Shown: positions 21,311 to 31,339 of the stretch, one piece after another
How positions within the stretch are numbered: the first letter of the stretch is position 1
Layout: every line of letters begins with the position of its first letter
Assembly: GCA_958510825.1 (NCBI GenBank)
Contig: OY294044.1
Coordinates: 84,428,895 to 84,492,894 of the forward strand
Direction of reading: 5' to 3'
DNA length: 64,000 nucleotides
Source: Brachypterus glaber
Lineage: Eukaryota > Arthropoda > Insecta > Coleoptera > Kateretidae
Program-made: the position numbers and the translations under genes
The notes under the pieces: generated by a model
Databases searched by the model: none
The model's input: the letters and a program-made list of their open reading frames with translations, nothing else
Told to the model about the DNA's origin: nothing

Positions 21311-21466
21311 GAAACGTTCAAGTATTACGTAAAGCTCCTAGGAGGGGTGGGGGTCATTTTGGAGTGTTACGCCCATTTTAATGGTATAGGAAAATAGCGT
21401 TACAGGGGGGGGGCAAAATGATCAAAATTTGCATTACGTAATACTTGAACGTTCCCTTATGAGAAA
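21311..21466. repeat. MITE, ends ACGTTCAAGTATTACGTAA
   Basis: AACGTTCAAGTATTACGTAA at the left and its inverse at the right, with a poly-G tract (21411-21419) and GTTACGCCCATTTTAATGG between. A partial copy lies at 25364-25475. It is the innermost layer of this nest. Confidence 0.75.
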
Positions 21467-21594
21467 AATGTATAAAACCTATTTTGTTAAGTAAACAATT
21501 TCCGACAAGTTTTGTTTAAATAATTTTTTTATTATATTAAAAACAATCAAATATGGTCATGTTGGGGGTAAAATTGTTTTTTTCAATTTTTCAC

Positions 21595-21840
21595 CCAAAT
21601 TATTCATCGGAGGATAAGAGTTGTTATGATCAAACTTGTAGCTCTTGAAATTCTCTATAAGTTTTGTATATTATGAATTTTACGGTTACAGTGGATGGTG
21701 AAAGTCGAGTTGTGCCCTCTGTAACCGTACCAAAGTACCTATAAAAATTTATAATATATAAAACTTATAGAGAATTTCAAGAGCTACAAGTTTGCTTATA
21801 ACCACTTTTATCTTTCGATGAATAATTTGGCCGAAAAATG
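21595..21840. repeat. Long hairpin inside the nested element
   Basis: Arms 21595-21690 and about 21735-21840 are inverted copies: TTCATCGGAGGATAAGAG and ACTTGTAGCTCTTGAAATTC find their complements on the right. The centre is near GGTTACAGTGGATGG. Confidence 0.75.
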
Positions 21841-22135
21841 GAAAAAAACAATTTTACCTCCAACGTGGCTATTTTATTTTTATCCCTTAGGCAAATCACC
21901 CGGTTAAAAACTAACAGGAGTGTTCTGTAACCATCCACTACTACCCTTTAAAATATCAGTCCGTTTACTTTTACACTTTTTAATTAACTGATTTAATATT
22001 TAAATTCTCACAAATAGTGTGTAGAAATAATGTTGTTATCAGGAGAGACTCTTTTCGTTGTCATGATTTAAAAAATGGCTTTTAGGAAAATATAAAAGTT
22101 AATTGTGATCCAAGGTACAACAGTCTCCCCTATGT

Positions 22136-25100
22136 GTATGTTATATTTTATAATTTTAATATAATTGTTTTTATTCGAAAGGGCCCTTAACGGTCGAGCA
22201 GAGTTGCCACAATATGCAACATAACATATAACTCACCTTCCAAATTAAAAAAAAAAATCCAATTAAACCATAGCCAAACGAAAATTAAACAATTTTATGC
22301 GTTTTTTAATAAAAAAAAAACGAGTAATTCATCCAATTTACAGTGTAAAATTTGGGGATTATGTTTTTCATTAATTAGCCTGACTAAATAGCAGCAACAT
22401 TGCAAAATGGTAAAACATGACGCAGCGAAATCCCTAAAAATATTTCAAAAGGTCTAAATAAAAAGTAGTGTTTTATGCCGTATTTGTGGTACACCTTTTT
22501 ACTAAAAAAGGAATTGGATAAACAGAGTGGTTGAAAAGTCCCCCCCCTCCTTTAATTTGATTAGATGAGGTCTCAGCGTATTTTAGCTCAATCCACTTTG
22601 CAACACTTTTATGATGATGATGTATTACATTCTATTAAAAAAAAAAGTTTTTTCATAATAAAAAAAAACCAGACGTGATGGGCCAAAACGGATTCGTTTT
22701 CAGCGTCCAAAAATACACCTAGAAAACCATTTCTGATCCACGTCAACCGACAAAAAAATTGTAGTCCTGTGTAATTAGACTTCAACACACTCTTGGATTT
22801 TCTTAATAGTTTTTAATACATAGCGTTGTTGCATCTTGTAAGAGTTACATAACCTCAAATAACTGAGATGCATCTACATTTCAGGGTTAACTCTCAACTT
22901 TTAATTCTAACCTTTCATTTTTAATCTTTATAAAGATTTGGGTACAAACTATCGTTCTATCAACATTTGTACAAGGGACGAATATATGTTTAGTCAAAAA
23001 TGAAGAGGCTATTACACGTCCGACGTACATGAAGCTAATTATACGTCCTGTATTCTTATAGGCTGGCTCTTAGGCTTTTAAAAGATTTTTTAAGTCCTGT
23101 TTTCTTATAGGCTGGTTTTAAAAGCTTTTAGGGTATATTTTTGTCAAAATTGTATTCTTCTCGGGCTGAGCCCCCCATTAGTATGAAAAATCAAAAAGGC
23201 AAAAAAACGATTTAAATCAAAGAGGTAGGTTATCTTACGTCAGACGTTTAAATAGCCAGTTCGAAAAATAAACAAGTGAGTGACGTAGTCGCGACTGCTG
23301 TTTGAAAATGCTATAGTATAAATAATATAAAGGAGTAAATAAACTGCACATTGTAAATCTTTTTAATGTGTATGTTGGTAACAGTAAGTGGTTTAAAAAT
23401 AAAATATTGGCACTGTTTGATACAGATAGAGGTATATTTTGCCAATACTGTGTATTTTTCTTTTTGGGCTAAATGCACTTTTACGATTTGTCATAAATAT
23501 TGAACAAAATCTATACCGCTCGAGCTATAAAGTTAATCTTTAAGCGCTACCCTGAAAAATGTTACACTGTCAGTATATGATACCGTTATATATACCCTAT
23601 TTCATTTCATTATTAGTAACTAAAAAAGTTACTAGGTTTAGTTTAGCTTTGTAAGTAGATCTTCCAAACGGCATTTTCCGCAAATTTGAAGTATCGTATA
23701 TGTCTTGAAAAATAGGTTATATTTTTATGTCATATCATTCAGATAGAATATAAACTTTTGTATTTTTTATAATTATTAATAAAAATATGATAAAATGTAT
23801 GTTCTAAAGTTTTGCCCAAATATAACGAAGAAAAGTAGCAACAATTTTACAACGGTATTTTGCAGCATCTTTAGAAAATACCTTAGAAGTCTCTATATGC
23901 TGTTAAATATCCACCATAATTTATTATTACTTATTTATCACTTATTTATTATAAACTTATTTATTTTACCACTAAATTATATCACTTTGTTTACTTATAT
24001 AAAATTTATGGAAGCATTACATCAGTCCACTATCGTGTAAAATACCTAAAATTAGGTCCGAGAATGACTATAGAATAAATAAATAAATACGAAATTTATA
24101 TCTGACAGTGACAAGAGAAAAATAATGTTGAAAAAAAAAATTTGGTCTATTAAAAAAAACAAAAATAAAGGAAAAAACTGACTTTGAATGAAAAGTGCGA
24201 CAATTAGCCCCGGTCACCCCTATATACTCCGCGCATTATCTATCTGAGTTGATGATCATTTGTTTCTTGTTGTATAGTTGGTAGAATAAGTTTAGTTCAA
24301 AACATTATTTTGACGTTTATAAAAAAAATCAAAATAATTTGATTTATCAAGAAGAAATAACAATAAAAGTCCTTAAAAAGGAAACTAAAGCATCAATCTA
24401 TAAATATTCTGTTTAAATGAAGCAATATAATGCAATTCTCAATAAAAATTTAATTTAAACACTGTAACAGAAAAAGTTAAAATAATACTAGTCCATAATT
24501 TTATTCATAAAATATAATTTGAAGTATCGATCCCCCGTTTAGGTAATGTAAAATTTTTTTTTAATAGCATATTATGAATAAAAACTTAATTTTATTATAA
24601 TTTATAGAAACTTTCACTTTTTAAAAAGATTTTTTTATTATTTTTAAGACCTAAAATTTAACCTAAATGTTAAAAATTGTCAAAAGCACAATGGACAACA
24701 AAAATATCACTAAAAGTCATTTTTAAACCATAATCTTTCTTTCTTCCTTTCTTTTTTGATCCAATTTGTTACTCAGATAATGCGCCGTGTTTATGTATTT
24801 GTATGTCATATATATTTTTTTCTTTTTTTAATAATAAAACTTTTTAAGTGTTTAAAACAAGTTCAACCATGACTTTTATCCCAAAAACCATGTTAATTTG
24901 TTAGAAAAGTTTATGAAATTAACATATCTTATTAATTTTTTCTACTAAAATTAAATTTGATAAATATATTTTTTTTATCAAAAAGTTCATAAGATCGCTA
25001 AAGTTGAATTCGAAAACAATAATATTCAAACCCGATCCCCGCGTTGTTCTGGAAGTTAGGGCTGCAAATTTTTAAATTTTTGTGCACATAGTCCCCTATC

Positions 25101-26414
25101 GCGCCCCATGACGTAACTGACAGTAACGGTACTTTCAGTTACGTCGTTACAATATGTTCCTGAAAATTTATATATAAGTGCTCCTGGGGTCGCTGAAACT
25201 CAGTTTGGTGTTAAATTTCTTTTTAACCACCCCACGGGGTCGTAAATAAAAGAATGTAAAACGAGTACCTTTTCTAGATGGGTGAAAATCTTATGTATTT
25301 TAAACTAATCGTAAAAGTTTAAGTCAATCAGCAATTTACTTGTTTTCGTTTTTTACGGATTCGTCATTTTGGAGTATTACGCCCATGTTAATGGTATAGG
25401 AAAATAGCGTTACGGGGGGGGGGTCCAAAATGATAAAAATTTGCGTAACGTAAAACTTGAAGGTTTCCTATAACTGAATTTTTACTCTTGTCAAAATTTG
25501 ATATCTAATTAAACATGTATGAATATATCAAAATTTATTAAAATGCCTATATCTCGGAAACTAATAGTCCTACGATAAAAATGATCACATGTGTTTTTGT
25601 AGGGAATTAAACATTATTTTTATTTATGCAAAAAATATTGTCCTACTATAAATAATAAGTGAGATATAGCTAAAAATTATAGTTTTTGTCCATTTTGCTT
25701 ACGCTTATTTAACCATATTTTATGTGACGCAAATAGAAAAGATCCTGAATCCTTTGGTGAGAGATTTTTTCAGATCGGACGTTTCTTTCAAAAGTTATAA
25801 GGTTTACATAAGACAGACATTTTTTTAACACCCACTTTTCTCACATTTTCTCGACGTTTCGTGACATTCTAAACCCGAAAATGCAAAAAAATATATTGAT
25901 AGTTGGGTCGATTTAAATAACGGCTTTCCACCCGTAAATAAAATAAAATAAAATCGTGGGGTGTAGATTAAGATAGATAAAAAACCTCACGCTTTTAATT
26001 TCAGTTATGGAGGCCTAAAACTGTAATAGCTAAAAGCTTTTTTCTAAAAAGTATAATTTTAGTTATGTATAATATAAAGATTTAAAAACATGACCACCGA
26101 TCTAGAAAGGGCACACTTGTTTTTATTATCAAGAGATCATAAAAAATTAAAGTCCGAAAAGTTTTGGTCGGCCATAATAAAAATTTTCAGCAGAGAGATA
26201 TTTATAAAAGTTACAAAGTAGGTATTATTTGCCACAACATTTAAAGTTACCACTGCAACTGTATTCTATTGCGTTTTTAAACAATAAAACACAAAAATGT
26301 AAAATATGGACTTTACAAAAATAAAATAAGCTGAAACGGTAACCCTTTCTAGACCGTAAATGAATTTTATAACACAGGCCCACAAAAAAAATAAAGTCAA
26401 TTACTCTTAATATG
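22136..26414. other. 4.3 kb of AT-rich DNA with repeat debris only
   Basis: No convincing gene. Seen: a ~60-bp direct repeat at 23036-23135 ('gtcctgtattcttataggctgg' then again 'gtcctgttttcttataggctgg'); a palindromic pair around 25120 (GACGTAACTGACAGTAACGG versus TTTCAGTTACGTC); a MITE fragment at 25364-25475; and an 'atatctcggaaacta' tract near 25550. The 81-codon frame at 23795-24040 is A/T-biased with no recognisable motif. Confidence 0.4.
25364..25475. repeat. Fragment of the ACGTTCAAGTATTACGTAA MITE
   Basis: Shares 'cattttggagt.ttacgcccat.ttaatgg', then 'ataggaaaatagcgttac' and a poly-G tract with 21344-21420. The right end is degraded ('gcgtaacgtaaaacttgaagg'). Confidence 0.75.
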
Positions 26415-26456
26415 TTATTTCATCAATCTATTTTCTAATCATCGTACAAAGTGATA

Positions 26457-26501
26457 TTGGTAGACTGACAGTTTCGGGCTGCTAGCCCTCTTCAGTACCA
26501 A
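26457..26501 (-). ncRNA. Hammerhead ribozyme, second family, complete motif
   Basis: Minus strand, 45 nt. Stem I TTGGTA pairs with the terminal TACCAA. The core is CTGAAGA. Stem II GGGCT/AGCCC has loop AGC. GAAA follows, then stem III ACT/AGT with loop GTC, and cleavage C17 directly before stem I. Every conserved core position of a hammerhead is met, and all three stems pair without mismatch. Related copies are at 17638-17683 and 27389-27433. Activity was not tested, and loop-loop contacts were not assessed. Confidence 0.85.
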
Positions 26502-26536
26502 GAGTCATCTCTGTACGCTGATTAAGAAAGGGTAGG

Positions 26537-27250
26537 GGTCTTTACAGCGTAGTTCATTACCGCGAATCCGTTACCGCGCCACCGGTACCGCGCATGGACT
26601 TTACCGCGAAAACGATTACCGAGTATAATTATTTTAATTTTTTTTAAGAAAAAAAGATTAAATAAAAAAAATAAATATTTTGCAGAAAACAATCAAATAG
26701 TTCTAACTGATATAGCTGCTGGGTCAGGGTTGTGGCCATTACTAGTTTCCTTTAAAACGTTTCCGTCCGAAGTATGCAAACGCTCCTTGCAACTAAGCAC
26801 GTCGTAAATCAAGCACTTACAATTTTTTTTTAACAGTCTTTTCTTTCCTGTATATGATATGTTTATATACAGCGAGGTCTTTGCCCCGAGCACTTTTCAT
26901 TATTTCGATCGACATGACGATTTGTACCAAAATGATTATTAATCAGCGATTTATACAAATCATTCGATATAAATTAAAAAAAAACACATAAAAAACCCAA
27001 ACAAAGATACATGGGTACATTTAGTAAACGTTCCACTTTATCAATAAAAATCCAAACCAAAACTAACCAAACCAAACTGACATCAATCCCACGGAAATAC
27101 CCTTACATAAAATAAAAATATTGTATAACGATTTTCGCTGTAAAAGTCATACGCGGTAAAGACCGTTCGCGGTAATGAACTGCGCGGTAATGATCTTCGC
27201 GGTAAAGGACATGCGCGGTAATGGCTTGTCGCGGTAATGGTAATGGAATG
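26537..27250. mobile_element. Nested element with inverted arrays of a TTACCGCG motif
   Basis: The left end (26537-26630) repeats TTACCGCG about every 15-17 bp; the right end (27130-27250) has the same repeats inverted as CGCGGTAA, six times. Termini GGGGTC and TGCCCC are roughly complementary, and AAGAAA occurs on both outer sides, a candidate 6-bp target duplication. A FLYWCH finger relic lies inside. FLYWCH fingers are often found in Mutator-like transposases, so a MULE origin is the best guess. Confidence 0.55.
26693..26900 (-). pseudogene. FLYWCH-type zinc-finger fragment, frameshifted
   Basis: Read on the minus strand. From the ATG at 26900 the frame shows the start of a FLYWCH finger (GKDLAVYKHIIYRKEKT), then breaks at an A8/A9 run near 26821. 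One frame over it continues with the second half: Cys, then CKERLHTSDGNVLKE and the H-N-P-D-P ending typical of the family, up to a stop at 26693. FLYWCH fingers bind DNA and occur in insect chromatin proteins (mod(mdg4)-like) and in MULE transposases. The tryptophan-cysteine stretch between the halves is incomplete. It may be a captured host exon or a transposase remnant. Confidence 0.6.
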
Positions 27251-27388
27251 CCCCCTAAGAAAACAGTCCCTGACCTTACTCGCAAAAGTATTTTCATCAG
27301 ATTGATGTGCCCCATCTATTGCTAGATGTAGACAACTACTCGTACTTTTTCTAGTTTGGAGTAAGGTCAGGGACAGTTTTCTTAATTA

Positions 27389-27433
27389 GCGTACAGAAGA
27401 GGGCCAGCAGCCCGAAACTGTCGGTCTACCAAT
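27389..27433 (+). ncRNA. Degenerate hammerhead motif, second family
   Basis: Plus-strand partner in the right arm. The core reads CAGAAGA, so the conserved U is replaced by A. Stem II GGGCC/AGCCC-type, GAAA and stem III are kept; stem I is only 3 bp on its inner side. It is probably inactive. Confidence 0.65.
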
Positions 27434-27465
27434 ATGAGAGTGATGATTAGAAAATGGATTGATAG

Positions 27466-28021
27466 AATAATAAATTAATATTTTTATAATTTTATTCAAA
27501 ATTAAAAATTTTCATCCTTATCAATTACTCTTATCGAGTCTATATGATTCTTATCTATTTTTGTGTGCTAAAGACGAATTTGATAGTTAAAAGCTTGCTG
27601 GCCCGATAACATTAAAAAAATTGCAAAAAAAATTACCGGACGAACTAGTTCAAGATCTTCAAGGTTCTCTAGCACGTAACCTATTGAATTTTGAGTTTTG
27701 CCAGCAGACACTTTTAATCAGAAAGTCAAAAACTATAACATATGATATATTATGTTACATATCTAAAATTCAGCTAAATCCGACCTAAACGACTTCGAGA
27801 TTTTCAAAGTGCTCCAGCACTTAAACTAGATATTTGTTTTTGGGAGCTTTGCCCTTAGAAACTTTTAATCAGATTATCGAGAACTATAACACAGCCAAAT
27901 CTGACTAAAACCACTTTTACATAAGAAGGGAGTGAGGTACTTTGGAGGTCAGTTACACTGATAGATATGCTGTTTTAATCTAGGCGTCAACAATATATTT
28001 TGTAATAGGCTATAATATAAA
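27466..28021. other. AT-rich DNA with a degenerate ~150-bp direct repeat
   Basis: 27640-27760 and 27790-27905 share the order 'gagaTtttcaa.gt.ct..agcac', then 'ttgcc..aga.acttttaatcaga..', then 'aactataaca'. No gene. Confidence 0.45.
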
Positions 28022-28100
28022 TGAATCTGTCATTTGAGAAACAACATAAGTCATTACTGTACCTAGTTTAACTTATGTTGTTTCTCAAATGACCGATTCA
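28022..28100. repeat. Near-perfect 30-bp-arm hairpin
   Basis: 28022-28051 and 28071-28100 pair almost completely: the 23-bp core (GTCATTTGAGAAACAACATAAG and the next base) has no mismatch, and there is one mismatch further out. The loop is 19 bases. Its size resembles a microRNA precursor, but it may equally be a minimal MITE. Confidence 0.8.
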
Positions 28101-30134
28101 AATATGTTATACTATACACCAGTTGTAGAATTAAGAGGTAAACAGCATGAAATTTTCTTCACGAAGAAAACTAAGTAATTTAGTAGGCACTAAAATTGGC
28201 GCACATGTATGAAAAAAGTTATATTTTTTACTTTTCAGCAACGACGGAGATCTTTTGAGAGAAGAACTGGTGAAAAAAATCCAGATTTTGAGTGCTATAC
28301 ATTCCGACAAACCGATTTTTCTATGTCCGTCCGTTCATCAGTCCGTTGGTCTGTTGATCCATTCATCCAGAGGTATAGAGACCATACCGTTTGACAAATC
28401 ATAACGAAACTTTAAACCTAAGATTTTTAGGGGAATACAGCAGGTTTTGTTTTTTTTTAGAAAGTTAACTACTTAAAACAATTATCGCATATTTGTCAAA
28501 TTTATTTATTTTGAACGAAAGTAAAAATGGGCTATATTGAAATACGTTTTTAAATAATTATTATATTTTTAAAGGTCCTTGAAAAAGGTATCCGATATTT
28601 TTTGCAAGAAAAAGACTAATGAGACACAATTTAGATGTTAGCTTTTACATGTTGTTTTAACTCTTTTGCTGCAGCCGGTTTTTCAAGGTAGAGATCTAAA
28701 CCATATGGAAAGTTCATTTGAGAAAGATACACTTTAAAATTTTGCGCAATAAATTTGATGTCCATTATATCCACGCAGGGATATGCAGGCTCCTACCACG
28801 GTCTAAATAAAAGTACTATTTTCAATACCACTAACACAATGCCCCCTTATTCCGTATAAGAATATCCACCTGTAAATATTATGGTAAAGTTTGCTATACC
28901 TAAAAATATCCATATACAAAATAACCAGTAGTCGGCGTAAACTCAGTTATGACTCATCAACATTGAAAATAAACACAGAAACATAGGCTTACTACGGAAT
29001 AATCTTGCCGAATTATGAGGGAATTTTTAAAAGGGTTACTAAATCGAAACATTTGAAGACTAATTTGTTACACACAACAATATATAGTATATATATTAAC
29101 TATACATATTTATATATTTAGGTGCTTTTCAAAGAAAAAACCGACATTCAATTTTTATCTTTTAATAATGCGGAAGTTTATAATTTTTAATTATCGATAA
29201 CTTTTTTTCCTACCTTACTAGTTTAAATGGAATCATTAAAAAAAATCAAAATAAAAATAAATAAAAATGTAAATATTTAAAATCTTGCGTCAACGCTAGA
29301 GTCGACGCTGCGCCTATGCGAGTACTGAAAATAACCTAAAAATAACCTATTATGCCTATAACCGGAATAACCTATTATGCCTATAACCGGAATTTTTTAT
29401 TACAAACTGAATATTTATTGATTTCACGAAATACCGAATACCGAAAATTTAATGTTTAAACTTTACGGTATGTAAATAAAAAAAATGTAATTTTATTTGT
29501 AAACTTTTACACTTCGAAATGTTCGTTTTTCAGTATATAGTACAAGCCTTGGTGAATAGACAACTATTTACGTCCAACGTCTGATAAGCTTAATGAGGAG
29601 ATTCTAAGATCATTTAACATCAAAACTTCCTTTTGATGCTTCTGGTTGGTTGAACTATGTTACGTTGGGAACTAATTTTCGAATCCGTTTTGCTGATTTT
29701 AATAGTAAATAAAAACTTTCCAAAGCTAAAATTCCTAAAAAAAGTACACGGAAAAACATTTAATAATAATTCTCGTTAAAATTCAGTATTTTTTATATAA
29801 TGACAATCAAAAATTTCTTATGTGAAAAATTAACTAGGTACTTAATCTTCATGAATTTTTACCGTATTACATAGAAGAAATAAAAAACTACTGGGTATAC
29901 TTTTTAAATGTAGTATAAAAACAATAAGAAAAAGAAGAATTAGAAATCGAAAAGGGATTACTGGGTATAATTTTTAATTAAGTGCAAACAAAGTAAAAAA
30001 AAGAAGAATTAGAAATCGTAAATGTTGGATAAATTTCCAAGCTGCCGATTTATTTTCTAATTAACAAAAACATTTTTACTACTCTAACTAATATTTTTTG
30101 CAAGTATATACTTTTTATTTAAATCGTGACATTT
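28101..30134. other. AT-rich DNA with minor repeats
   Basis: A 'ctatgtccgtccgttcatcagtcc' stretch at 28320 belongs to the dispersed CCGTCTGT-type repeat. 29341-29390 is an exact double copy of a 25-bp unit (AATAACCTATTATGCC then TATAACCGG). 29890-30025 holds a loose ~60-bp direct repeat ('ctgggtata...agaagaattagaaatcg'). No gene was recognised. Confidence 0.45.
29341..29390. repeat. Exact 25-bp tandem duplication
   Basis: Unit 29341-29365 equals 29366-29390 with no mismatch. Confidence 0.9.
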
Positions 30135-30478
30135 GGTACCTATTTATTTATTTATTTATACTTGTATAGGGACCTTTATTGTATACTACATCGTCATATT
30201 AAATAGTTTATGTTTATGTTTATTTTTAACCTCGTACTATTCTACTTAATTAAGCATCCCCTAAGTCCAGGAATTGTGTGGGCTAGTAGTAGAGGGAACC
30301 ACCGGCTTTAATTGACTTTCGAACCAATATATCTAGGGAGTACGCCTTCGCCAAATTTCAATTATTAATTAACTGAAAAAGGGAATCGGCGCCAGTGAGG
30401 TTTGAACTCACGATCATTAGCTCAGTGTCAATGCTATATTGATGCCTTAGTACACTGCGATGGCCGATTTGGAGCCCT
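30135..30478 (-). mobile_element. tRNA-derived SINE
   Basis: Read on the minus strand: a tRNA-like head (30478 to about 30385), an unrelated body, and an ATAAATAAATAA-type tail (30142-30162). The head has a textbook T-arm, GTGAG/CTCAC around the loop TTCAAAC (30395-30411), which is also the pol III B box, and an A-box-like TGTACTAAGG segment. The body contains 'ttcgaaagtcaattaaagccgg'. A clear target duplication was not found. Confidence 0.65.
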
Positions 30479-30633
30479 CTAGCAACCTTTTTTTATTAAT
30501 ACATATTGTAGTAAAAAAAACTGTAACATTTGTTATATCACAAAACTGCGAGGTGATGACTATAATTTTATAGAAAGGTATATTTTTAGTTTTGTAGATC
30601 TAGTTTATAGTATATTATGTATTCAACGAGTGT

Positions 30634-30813
30634 ATAATAATTGCTATTAATCAATGAGGGTGAATTTGTCGACACGAACGGATAGGCGAGTGGTATACCC
30701 AAATGATTAGTAACTATTATAGGCGAGTAGAATACTATACTTTATCCACGTCCCTTATAAAGTTTAAGCGATTTATTTTTACAGACCCCTGGTTTATGGG
30801 CCTATAAATCACG
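30634..30813 (+). repeat. Dispersed repeat, copy 1 of 2
   Basis: Closely similar to 57894-58071: both begin TAATAATTGCTATTAATCAA and end with 'tggtttat.ggcctat.aatca', with 'agaatactatact' between. No coding content. The element type is unknown. Confidence 0.8.
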
Positions 30814-30999
30814 GCAGTAGATAAAAGTATGTTACAATATTCAACAAAATAACAAGGTAAATAATAAGAAAATTTCAACTAGTAATAAAAGCAAAAGTGA
30901 CAAAAGATCCGACAATTTTCTCAGTGTATTGTCAAATTATAGGACGTTCTTTACCAAATAAAGAACTCAATATCTCTTTTTCAAAGTAAATTTTTATCT

Positions 31000-31255
31000 A
31001 TAAAGAAATTGCACTGCTCTACCACTACAGAGTTTTACTTACTTTACTATACAGAATTTTGACAATGAATGAGAAAATCCCTACCAAAATCACCCATAGC
31101 TGCTATTTCACGCTTTTTTGCGATCATCAGTATTAGTATAGTGAAAAATAATTATAATTAATACCTATCGCATTAAGAAATTTCTGTATCTAATGTTGCA
31201 CAAAAGTACTACATTTGATGTTGGCGGACCTGTAATCTTATAAGAATGATCTTTA
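31000..31255 (+). repeat. Dispersed repeat, copy 1 of 2
   Basis: Matches 61445-61735: 'aaagaaattgcactgctcta', 'gagaaaatccctaccaaaat', then 'tatttcacgcttttttgcga', and 'cacaaaagtactaca...cctgtaatct'. The second copy has an extra ~40 bp in the middle. Unclassified. Confidence 0.8.
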
Positions 31256-31339
31256 TCTAGATACACAAAAAAAATTGTCTAAAAGCGTGAACCTAGTACC
31301 TACCGAAACGCCATGCCGCGGCAAATCAAATTATAAATG

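Larger units (their letters stand above)
21203..21943. repeat. TIR element nested in 20656-22135, ends CAGTGGATAGTAACGGAACA
   Basis: Left end 'agtggatagtaacggaacactcctgtta...' is matched inverted by '...taacaggagtgttctgtaaccatccact' on the right. The right half recurs at 32462-32800, where the same end sequence is present. It contains two further inverted structures, listed separately. Confidence 0.75.
20656..22135. repeat. TIR element, ends ACATAGGGGAGACTGTTGTA
   Basis: About 1.48 kb with terminal inverted repeats of roughly 28 bp: left ACATAGGGGAGACTGTTGTA then CCTTGATCA; the right reads back the same with one extra G. The left interior repeats the phrase 'gtacc...tgatca' at 21052. A block of other elements is inserted in its middle (21203-21943). 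The 93-codon frame at 20671 includes the TIR itself and is not credible. Confidence 0.75.
26415..27465. repeat. Inverted-repeat element whose arms carry hammerhead ribozymes
   Basis: Outer arms 26415-26535 and about 27380-27465 are inverted copies, including 'tctattttctaatcatc' and the ribozyme block. The inner right part has an additional hairpin (27257-27281 with 27359-27385, 'acagtccctgaccttactc'). A separate GC-rich element (26537-27250) is inserted in the middle. No protein of its own was seen. Confidence 0.75.

Noticed and set aside
23795..24040. 81-codon plus-strand frame as a host gene
   Set aside because: Leu/Ile/Asn-rich translation typical of A/T-rich DNA, with no motif, splice context or neighbour to support it.
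29341..29390. Start of a CRISPR-like or satellite array
   Set aside because: There are only two units, without spacers; a eukaryotic context makes CRISPR irrelevant.
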